Origin: Clarkia xantiana subsp. parviflora
Taxonomy: Eukaryota > Streptophyta > Magnoliopsida > Myrtales > Onagraceae
Direction: 5' to 3'
NCBI GenBank assembly: GCA_036873135.1
Contig: JAPTYO010000058.1
Location: forward strand, 1-64,000
DNA length: 64,000 nt
Every line of letters begins with the position of its first letter. The stretch's first letter is position 1. Below, one piece after another: positions 40,201-50,300 of the stretch. The translations under genes and the position numbers were made by a program. The notes under the pieces are model-generated. The model worked only from the letters and a program-made list of their open reading frames with translations, was not told where the DNA came from and made no database searches.

Positions 40201-41484
40201 GAATCATCCAGATGTTGCTAAAGAATGGAGCAAGTCTGGAGAGAAACGAGGAAAAGTGCGTTTTCCCCATGATGATGAGAAGAGACCTTATCTTTCACCG
40301 GCTGAACTGAGGGTAAAACAATTATAAGACTTATTTTATGAATATATGTGTAATTACTAAAAGTGGCTTTCATAATTCTATTGTCAGGCAGTTGCAGAAA
40401 CTATCATCTTCAAGCACTTTGCTTCAAAGAGAGTAAAAGCTGTAAGTTCTAGGACCTAGTTTTTCTATTTGGCTTCTAAATTAGGACTTGCACGAAATAT
40501 TTCCGGTTCTCTGGCTTTTGTTTATATTTAAGCTGAAACTACTCAAAGAAGAATGAATTGTGTAGTAATTGACATGCGACAATGTTTAACCATAATAAGG
40601 TCTGAAATAATAGCAACAATCTGGAAATTTGTTCTAGTCTCGTTTGTGATTCCTTGGGATAGTCCTGAAAAACTAGATTCTAGACTATTATTTCGTAGCT
40701 CTATTTTTGTTTTTGTTTTTAAAGAATAAAAGCTACATGAGACAGTTAATGCCAAGGTAGTAGACTCAGACCGGCAGTTACTGCATCTAAATTTAGGAAT
40801 ACATACAAGAGCAAAGATTCTACTGTTTACTTAAAGTGTCGTCATCTGGTGGTTACTGTGCAGACAGTTGTGTGTGCTATTGCGGAGGTTTCTAGCAAGC
40901 GGTTTGTGAATGGGGTTGAAGGGCGGCCTGGGATTATGGGAATCAACTATGCCACGGCATTGTGGGTTCACAAGTATGTTTGATTGATGGCTGTAAATGG
41001 AATTGTTGGCAAAAAGGAAATGGTTGGATGCATATTTTAGTTTGAATAGAGAGATATATTTGGGTTGGGTTGGGTAGGAAGTAAAAAGTGGGGAAGCTGT
41101 TAGTGTGATACTGATCCAAAGTAGTATTGGTTTGATGGCAGTGAGTTGGGACACAAGGCTTACAAGGTAGAGTCTGATGAGGATGTATGCAACCCATTCG
41201 TGTCAATATATTTTGGTGCAGCTTATTTGGCTTGGTTATCTGATTATGAAGGAAGGTAAGAAAGAAAGAAAGAAAGAAAGTATTATTGTTGTGTGAATTT
41301 ATTAATTAAGCATATGTATATAATACTACTGGGTGGGGATATGGGGAACAGGGAGAGACAAGCACAATTTGTGGTGGAAGCATATTTTGGTGGGGGGCCA
41401 GAAAATGTGAATCTCCAGGAAACAGGTCCACTTTGGGTCAAGTTCGAGAAGGCACTAGAGCGGTACGAGGAAATGAAGAGGTAA
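37299..41484 (+). CDS. Two-domain lysozyme/SLT transglycosylase-like protein
   Basis: The protein has two copies of a lysozyme-fold, lytic-transglycosylase (SLT)-like module. Eleven exons: 37299-37475, 37823-37873, 38593-38723, 39077-39193, 39305-39424, 39902-39972, 40140-40312, 40388-40441, 40864-40973, 41142-41255 and 41352-41484. Phases are continuous and give 416 aa. Module 1 has AIVELESDRQLF (Glu86 in the ES motif), then GLMQVLPKSAEWLS, the core SLT signature, then NVYFGAAYLKWLS and VRAYRGGTKK. Module 2 (from about residue 223) repeats the order with AIAEVSSKRF, GIMGINYATALW, SIYFGAAYLAWLS and VEAYFGGGPENV. Here Ser308 replaces Glu and the GLMQ glutamine is lost, so it is probably inactive. 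No transit or signal peptide is evident after MSVSFKYWND. The substrate in plants is unknown to me. The start was chosen at the first in-frame ATG after the acceptor. Confidence 0.85.
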
Positions 41485-41883
41485 AGTTAAGTTAGTGGTG
41501 GAGCTGGAAATGGAAGTTATGTGTTGTTGGTAACGAGAGAGAATTGACCACTCCTTTTTATTTATTTATTTATCCATCAACAGGGAAACTGGGAGTTGCA
41601 CCATTCTGTAAAACACACACCCATTTTATTTGGAATGAATAATGGGAGTTGGTGGGGATCGATGAGGGTGCAACTAACTAGTACCTACTGTTTTGGCCTC
41701 AGCTCATTTTGTTTCGGTTGAATATTATACGAATACATTGTTTTTATACAATCTCTTTCCAAATTTTACGCTTAACTTGAATATACATAATGTGTCTCCA
41801 TCACATATATTCCAGAGTCACAACTGGTTTAACAACTCTTGACACAACTTATTTGGAGAATCAGCGAATGACAGCAGCTATAA
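41485..41883. other. Convergent 3' flanks
   Basis: Four hundred bases between the stop codons of the transglycosylase-like gene (+) and the oxidoreductase gene (-). It contains TTTA repeats near 41556-41573 and is presumably occupied by the two 3' UTRs. No gene is seen. Confidence 0.6.
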
Positions 41884-44520
41884 TCAGCAGCAAAGAGAGG
41901 CAGTCAGTTTAGAAGCTGCAGCTAGTCCACTCACAACTGCTCCTTGGACGTTAGGACTCACACAGAAATCTCCACAGATTGCCAATTTCCTCTGTTTATC
42001 CCATAAGCATCTATCTTCTCCCCCCACACTTACACAAGGAAAAGCACTTCCCCTATTATATTATATTATATTATATGAGCATCACAAATTTTAATCAATT
42101 GACTCACAGAGACAGAGAAATACTATTCTTGAGTCTACATACCAGCGATGAGCTTTCTTGAAGAAAGGCCGAGGGATGCGCACTCCCATGCTTTCTTCTA
42201 GTTCTCTAAACAGATCTTCAGCAATTCTTGTTAGTGTTGCATCACTTGGCTTCTTCTTAAGTCCAGTTTCTGTAATCACTCTCTCTGCATACTCCCGCGT
42301 TGAATGCAGAACCCACCTTTCACTGCCCATCAAATTGACAATACAACAACAGTTATTATAATTTTGTCTGGTCGGATCAGGTCATGAAGGGGGTGTTCAG
42401 TAACAATATAGATGATTCATCAATTGAAGAAACCTAGAAGTTGGTCGCCCTGGCTTCGAGCTGTCACAGTGAGCCCAGCTTAAAACTTTTGAGTTCCTGA
42501 ATGCCAAACCCGTTACAGGTATCTGATTCATGTAGCAGAGGAAGCAGATCAAAAACCAAACCATCATCTATTTCATCAACTCATATTTAACGAGAGGTAA
42601 AGTTAAACTAATAAGGTAAACCTTGCTGAATGCAGAAGAACAAATACATAGACCATACTAGATTTTCTTACCTCTGATAAGGGCTCTGAAAATGCTAGCA
42701 TGACAGCAAAGCAAGGACTAACTGGAATGTCTTCTACCTTCTTGGATAGGCTCGGCAATGGACTCAAATCTTACATTAAAAAAAAGATTGCATTATGTTA
42801 TAGAAAATGAGGAAATTCCTCATTATAGATAGCTTTAGTATGTAAGCATACCAATGTATTGGTCAATCTAGCAACTAAGCTCAGTGTAGTTCAAGGAACT
42901 ACCAATTTGACATCATGGAGATACTGAGAACATAGCGAATGGACAAAAGGATCAAATTTGATGAAACTCTGTGCATGGCATACAAAAGCCGTTGCAAAAA
43001 ACTACATAAATCTTAAATTCTTTCACTACTAAAAAAATAAGATAAAATAAAAACTACAGGAACCCTCTAATTGGTTTTCATGCTCCAAGATGATAAGTAA
43101 TACTAGTAACAAAAAGGAAATCAAATCAGCTAGGAAGTTTGACTAATGAATTTACAACTTGGATGTATATTATACATGAGGGAAAGAAGGCAATTATCTG
43201 CATGCTTCGTATTCAAGGACATCAATTTCAAAGAATCAATCGTACCAAGAGGAGGCGGTTGGCCTGTTATGCTTGCAAGTCTAGAAGAAACTATGTTCTT
43301 GTCTGAGGCAACGACTCCCTCAAAACGCCCCAGAATTTGACCATCCAAACCCATCACGCTCCACAACTTGTCTTCTTCTATCCACTCCATCCTCCCAACA
43401 CCAGTCCCAAACTTGCTTTCAATACCTGATGAATTAAATAAATTAAAGAGGAATAAGGGTGATCTTGTCTTTGTCCACATCAGCTATTTATACAGAGGGA
43501 AGAGTAGTTTGGTAGATTCATACATACCAGATTGAGAGCATAATACTCTACATAGAGAATTCATTCCCGGGACACCCACATATCTTTTGCTTTGTCCTTC
43601 CTAGATAAAGTCAAACTCTACCTTAATAACTGAGCATCACTGTTAGGTTGAATTCGACTACTACTGCAACATTATGATGTACTATACAGTTAGAGGATTC
43701 AGTTTCTTGTGGTGGGCTATATGTAACTTGTGTCGTGAAACATAGCCGCAGTTGAACAACTAAGAATTTTGGAATAGATGAGCATCTCAAAGGTTAACAT
43801 TTAATTTTAGGCTACTGTAAATGCAAGGGACTGCAAGCTGATTGCATTGCATAGCATTCTGCTTTGACAACTAACCTGCTCTATATTGACTAATTGCTTA
43901 GCAGTAGAGTCGAAAGTTCCGAATTTCCCCTTCCACTCAGCGACGAGGCCCCTGGACTCCCATTCAGAAACTAGAGCCAGCATATGAGGGTTGTTGGTTA
44001 TAGTGAAGCAGGGAGCTCCGTGATCAAATAACAGTTCCTTCCCATCTTCAGTTGTTTCCCTATTTCCAAGGAGGAAAGGAATACAGAGTATTCATTCAAA
44101 AAGTCCCCTTTTTTTTCTTTCACTTCTGGAATCCGTTTCTTTCTATTAACATTTTTATGATTAAAAACTCCATGGCTACAGAGTCGAGATCCGGAACTTG
44201 GAATTTTTCATTAAAGCAATTTGATTACTATTTGAGAAAAGCGGAGAGAGAGAGAGAGAACCTTCTCTGAGACATGCGGCCGCCGGGGCCTCGGGCAGAA
44301 TCAAATATGGTGACTGAGATCCCATTCCTGGCAAGTGTAGAGGCGCATACAGCTCCTGAAACTGCGGAAGAAGAAAATTCAATCAATCAATCAAATTTCA
44401 GATGAAACGGAAGGGAAAGAGGAAGAGGAAGAGGAGGTTATTACTTCCACTTCCCACCACTGCGATCTTTCTAGCTACGCTAGTAGACATGCTGGTAGTG
44501 TCCAATTTCAGAGATTGCAT
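41884..44520 (-). CDS. Renalase-like FAD/NAD(P)-binding amine-oxidase-family protein
   Basis: A predicted flavoprotein of the renalase/FAD-dependent oxidoreductase family found in plants and cyanobacteria; its substrate is not known to me. Nine exons in coding order: 44520-44445, 44361-44262, 44059-43876, 43600-43528, 43425-43246, 42769-42672, 42522-42434, 42322-42143 and 42052-41884. Phases close to 1149 nt (382 aa). The N-terminal Rossmann motif is KIAVVGSGISG (Gly23-x-Gly25-x-x-Gly28), followed by VTIFDSARGPGGRMS, then ELLFDHGAPCFTI, as expected for FAD binding. The C-terminal part has WVLHSTREYAERVI, FFKKAHRWGSAFP and KLAICGDFCVSP, the last matching the usual FAD-contacting GD near the end. 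The 90-nt intron before the last exon ends in an ATTAT microsatellite. A second possible start is Met11. The gene converges on the transglycosylase-like gene. Confidence 0.87.
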
Positions 44521-44827
44521 TGCGGAGAAGTATATTCATTCATTCATTCATAAATAAAAGAGACTGCTTGCTTGTTACTTCGGGTCCGTCCATGTGTCAA
44601 ACTACGTACGAGTTTTACTTAATCCACGTACTAATTGCTTAAATAATCCGGAGTGGTTTTATTTTATACCTTGCGATGAACAACGGTTTCTTTAAACAGT
44701 ATTTTACAATTATACATTTATTTATAATATAAACAAATAACATTATTATGTCAGTACAGTACCCTTATACAGCAGACGTGTTTGTCTCTACCAAACACCG
44801 TATGCACTACGACTTTTCACGCTTTTT

Positions 44828-45066
44828 CGATCGAGTTTTTGACCGATATAAGTCTTCATGGACAACCAAATAAATATAAACTGCATGAAAAAAAAAATTA
44901 CAAATCTGAGGTAAACCGAAATTTCACATCTCGGTTTGGATTTTTTCATCCAAACCGAGATGTGAAATCTCGGTTTGCCTTAGATTTGTAATTTTTTTTC
45001 ATGCAGTCTATATTTGTATTTGGTTGTCCATAAAGGCTTATATCGGTCAAAAACTATTCTCGATCG
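44828..45066. repeat. Long near-perfect foldback hairpin (~240 bp)
   Basis: The left arm (44828-44940) and right arm (about 44949-45066) are inverted copies around an AT-rich loop near 44941-44948. Matching blocks include TTTTTGACCGATATAAG with CTTATATCGGTCAAAAA, GGACAACCAAATA with TATTTGGTTGTCC, CTGCATGAAAAAAAA with its complement, and TTACAAATCT with AGATTTGTAA. Each arm also contains a nested palindrome built from AAACCGAGAT and ATCTCGGTTT. No protein is encoded. A foldback MITE or a hairpin small-RNA precursor would look like this. Confidence 0.85.
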
Positions 45067-46489
45067 ACCACCGAAAGTTTCCACATACAATCTGGTTGTA
45101 ATTAAAATAAGCAACTTTGTACATTTCTAGTTGCCATCTTAAACAACCACATATTTGAATGCTTGACTTTGAGGATCCTTCTATATTAATACCCGTAATC
45201 AACATAATACATGTTAAAATCTAACGGTGGTGGTGCACGATTTGAAACAGAAATAGTGGGCCATGAGATTTGTATTCTGACCATATTATAATAATGAACA
45301 TCCATTTCTAAGGCATGTTGGAGTTATTTTTTTTATTTATAAGGAGACAGTTTCTTCTTATTTATTAGAATTGCTAGTTGTTTCACACCACATGTTAATA
45401 TTTTTTTAACTTAATTAATTGAGTAGAGTTATATTTCTTTATTATTATTTATTAGATTAGAAAAGCATAAAAAAAACACAAACTTCCGTAGTGAGTGATA
45501 ATTAAATTGCGATCTACAAAACAAAACAGAAATATAATGAATAAATACTTATGTTCAACATTGAACAAACTAATGTTAGTTTATGCTAATACCTGAAGTG
45601 CCATTGTTAGTTTTTATTTACTCGCCTGACTCTCTCTGTACATGATAATGTTGTTTTGGACCCCGCCGAAACTCGTTCTTCGTCCTCCTTGGCTCAATCG
45701 ACGTAACTATGTTGGTTCCAAATGTGTTGTTTTCCTCACCACCATCCCGTAGGAACTAATTTTGTTCTTCACTCACAGTCGTCCACTCCACCGCCAAATC
45801 CAAGTCACCCTTCGACCGCGCGACTTCAACTGCTTCTGACATCTTCGTCGGGGAATTATAAACATTATTCATATGGGACTATCCACGCTCTTTTAATCTT
45901 TTGCAGTTGGTGGAGACTAACGGCATGACAGACCAACACTATAATACTTTAGTAAATTGAAGAAGAATTTTGAGGCTGGGCCATTGAGTGTGTAATCAGT
46001 TCTAAAGTTTGATTATATGAAGGAGGTTTAAGCATTTTTGGTGAGAAAGCAGTAAGTCTTATGCATTTTTTTCCTTTAACAACTTGCTTAGTTGATGAGG
46101 TTAGTCTTTGTTCAAAAGAGGATTGATGGATTTTATGGTTCCACCTAGGTACAAAAGAGAATAAGAGTAGATGTTATTGCCGGTGGATTTGAACAAATAT
46201 TGGTTATTTGTTCTTTTCTTTTTGAATTTATTTAGAAAATAGTATTTCTGGTTGTTCAAAGTTCAAACTTCAAAGATTGAGTTGTCCAATCTGTGATACT
46301 TATGAAAGTGGTGAGAAGATGGACCGGTCGAAGTAACAAACTCCCGCGTTTACTGAATATGGTAATCTTTTCTCCTCTTGGTCAATTGGATGCCACCTTT
46401 TCATGTCACTGCACTTTCCCTTTCGTTCGTTTTTATTATTCTTATTATCAAAACTACTATTTTTTTAAAACTTATACTGTTTCGTCCTG
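45067..46489. other. Spacer without recognisable genes
   Basis: AT-rich sequence with one short GC-richer patch (about 45650-45930). Open frames are short, with no convincing splice partners or motifs. I see nothing else that can be supported. Confidence 0.5.
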
Positions 46490-46790
46490 AACCGCTAGAT
46501 TTAACGGCCTTAATGAATCTCCAAGTTATCATCGTGTCGGATCCTTTCTTCTCGTGTTCTTTACTTCACACCGAGTCGTCCGGACCTGCACACAGGGCGA
46601 TAACCAGCAAGAAAGAGGGGTGGTGCCAGTTGAGCCCTCTCTGATGCTAAAATGAGATTTCTAGAGAGAGATAGCTAGAGAGAAGTCAGAGCTCCTAAGC
46701 CAATCTCAAATGGAATTGGGTCCCCTATTTATAGGCAGCCTTAGAACCGATCCCGGTTTTTGAGCGGTTTGACGACGGTTTTAAAGAAAA
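46490..46790. mobile_element. Possible LTR remnant beside satellite array 2
   Basis: The stretch carries GTCGTCCGGACCTGCACA, a purine-rich GAGAGAGATAGCTAGAGAGA tract and a CCCCTATTTATAGG box with a TATA-like core. This combination resembles promoter parts of plant LTR retrotransposons. There is no internal domain or second LTR, and the TG...CA ends and target duplication were not found. It is therefore at most a solo or truncated LTR. Confidence 0.3.
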
Positions 46791-46804
46791 TGTGAACCGT
46801 CGTC
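46771..46804. repeat. Perfect 10-bp inverted repeat at the array boundary
   Basis: GACGACGGTT (46771-46780) pairs with AACCGTCGTC (46795-46804) across a 14-bp loop. It ends one or two bases before the first satellite monomer, so it marks the junction of array 2 with non-satellite DNA. Confidence 0.8.
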
Positions 46805-47393
46805 TGGTTTCATCAAGAATAGAGATCCGAGTGAGGTTATGTTGAAAAAAAATTAGAAAATTGGTCGAAACCGAAGATGTTTCCTTACTTACCATCACAG
46901 AAAACTTGGTGCTTATGAGTCTGATATGAGAAATAGTTTCAACCATTTCACGGTCTTATACGACGAGTTAGAGTGCAAATAAAACTGATTTCATAAAAAT
47001 AGAGGTCCGAGTGAGGTTATACTGAAAAAAAATGAGAAAATTGGCCGAAACCGAAGATGTTTCCTTACTTACCATCACAGAAAACTTGGTGCTTATGAAT
47101 CCGATATAAGAAATAGTTTCAACCATTCCACGGTCATATCCGACGAGTAAAAGTGCAAATAAAACTGATTTCATAAATAAAATAGTGGTCCGAGTGAGGT
47201 TATATTGAAAAAATGAGAAAATTGGCCGAAACCGAAGATTTTTCCTTACTTACCATCACAGAAAACTTGGTGCTTAAGAGTCCGATATGAGAAATATTTT
47301 CAACTATTTCACGGCCATATACAACGAGTAAAAGTGCAAATAAAATCGATTTCATCAAAAATAGGGGTCCTTGTGAGGTTATATTGAAAAAAT

Positions 47394-50300
47394 GAGAAAA
47401 TTTGCAGAAACCGAAGATTTTTTCTTACTTACCATCACAGAAAACTTGGTGCTTATGCGTCCGATATGAGAAATAGTTTCAACCATTCCACGGTCTTATA
47501 CGACAAGTAAGAGTGCAAATAAAGCTGATTTCATAAAAAATAGAGGTCCGAGTGAGGTTATATTGAAAAAAAAATGAGAAAATTGGCCGAAACCGAAGAT
47601 TTTTCAATACTAACAATCACAGAAAACTTGGTGCTTATGAGTCTGATATAAGAAGTAGTTTCAACCATTCCACGGTATTATACGACGAGTAAGAGTGCAA
47701 ATAAAACTGATTTCATAAAAAATAGAGGTCTGAATGAGGTTATATTGAAAAAATGAGAAAATTTGCCGAAACCGAAGATTTTTCCTTACTTACCATCACA
47801 TACAAATTGGTGCTTATTAGTCCGATATGAGAATAGTTTCAACCATTCCACGGTCATATACAACGAGTAAGAGTGCAAATAAAACTGGTTTCATAAAAAA
47901 TAGGGGTCCGAGTGATTATACTGAAAAAATGAAAAAATTGGCCGAAACTGAAGAATTTTACTTAATTACTATCACAGAAAACTTGGTGCTTATGTGTCCA
48001 ATTGGAGAATTATTTTTAACCTTTCCACGGTCATATACGACGAGTAAAAGTGCAAATAAAACTGATTTAGTAAAAAATAGTAGTCCGAGTGAGGTTATAT
48101 TGAAAAAATGAGAAAATTGGACGAAACAGAAGATTTTTCCTTACTTACCATCACAGAAAACTTTGTGCTAATAAGTCTGATATGAGAAATAGTTTCAACC
48201 ATTCCACAGTCTTATACGAAGAGTAAGAGTGCAAATAAAACTGATTTCATAAAAAATAGAGGTCTGAATGAGGTTATATTGAAAAAATGAGAAAATTGGC
48301 TGAAACCGAAGATTTTTCCTTACTTAACATCACATAAAACTTGGTGCTTATGAGTCCGATATGAGAAATAGTTTAAACCATTCCACGGTCATATACAACG
48401 AGTAAGAGTGCAAATAAAACTGGTTTCATAAAAAATAGGGGTCCGAGTGAGATTATATTGAAAAAATGAAAAAATTGGCCGAAACTGAAGAATTTTACTT
48501 ACTTTCTATCAAAGAAAACTTGGTGCTTATGTGTCCAATTGGAGAATTATTTTCAACCATTCCACGGTCTTATACGACGAGTAAGAGTGCAAATAAAGCT
48601 GATTTCATAAAATATAGGGCTCTGAGTGAAGTTATATTGAAAAAATGAGAAAATTAGCCGAAACCAAAGATTTTTCCTTACTTACCAACACAGAAAACTT
48701 GGTGCTTATGAGTCCGATATGAGAAATAGTTTCAACCATTCCACGGTCATATACGACGAGTAAGAGTGCAAATAAAACTGATTTTATCAAAAATAGGGGT
48801 CAGTGAGGTTATATTGAAAAAATGAAAAAATTGGCCGAAACCGAAGATTTTTCCTTACATACCATCACAGAAAACTTGGTGCTTATGATTCCGATATGAG
48901 AAATACTTTCAACCATTCCACGGTCTTATACGACAAGTAAGAGCGAAAATAAAACTGACTTCATAAATAATAGAGGTCCGAGTGAGGTTATATTGAAAAA
49001 ATGAGAAAATTGTCTGAAACCGAAGATTTTTCCTTACTTACCATCACAGAAAATTTGGTGCGTATGAGTCCGATATGAGAAATAGTTTCAACCATTCCAC
49101 GGTCATATATAATGAGTAAGATTGCAAATAAAACTGATTTCATCAAAAATAGGGGTCCGAGTGAGGTTATGTTGAAAAAATTGGCCGAAACCGAATATTT
49201 TTCCTTACTAACCATCACAGAAAACTTGGTGCTTATGATTCCGATATATGAAATAGTTTCAACCATTCCACAGTCATATACGACGAGTATAAGTGCAAAT
49301 AAAACTGATTTCATAAAAAATAGGGGTCCGAGTGAGGTTATATTGAAAAAATGAGAAAATTGGACGAAACAGAAGATTTTTCCTTACTTACCATCACAGA
49401 AAACTTTGTGCTAATAAGTCCGATATGAGAAAAAGTTTCAACCATTCCACGGTCTTATACGAAGATTAAGAGTGCAAATAAAACTGATTTCATAAAAAAT
49501 AGAGGTCCGAATGAGGTTGCATTGAAAAAGTGAGAAAATTGGCTGAAACCGAAGATTTTTCCTTACTTAACATCACATAAAACTTGGTGCTTATGAGTCC
49601 GATATGAGAAATAGTTTAAACCATTCCACGGTCATATATAACGAGTAAGATTGCAAATAAAACTGATTTCATCAAAAATAGGGGTCCGAGTGAGGTTATG
49701 TTGAAAAAATTGGCCGGAACCGAATATTTTTCCTTACTAACCATCACAGAAAACTTGGTGCTTATGATTCCGATATATGAAATAGTTTCAACCATTCCAC
49801 AGTCATATACGACGAGTATAAGTGCAAATAAAACTGATTTCATAAAAAATAGGGGTCCGAGTGAGGTTATATTGAAAAAATGAGAAAATTGGACGAAACA
49901 GAAGATTTTTCCTTACTTACCATCACAGAAAACTTTGTGCTAATAAGTCCGATATGAGAAATAGTTTCAACCATTCCACGGTCTTATACGAAGATTAAGA
50001 GTGCAAATAAAACTGATTTCATAAAAAATAGAGGTCCGAATGAAGTTGCATTGAAAAAGTGAGAAAATTGGCCGAAACCGAAGATTTTTCCTTACTTAAC
50101 ATCACATAAAACTTGGTGCTTATGAGTCCGATATGAGAAATAGTTTAAACCATTCCACGGTCATAAACAACGAGTAAGAGTGCAAATAAAACTGGTTTCA
50201 TAAAAAATAGTGGTCCAAGTAAGATTATATTGAAAAAATGAAAAAATTGGCCGAAACTGAAGAATTTTACTTACTTTCTATCAAAGAAAACTTGGTGCTT

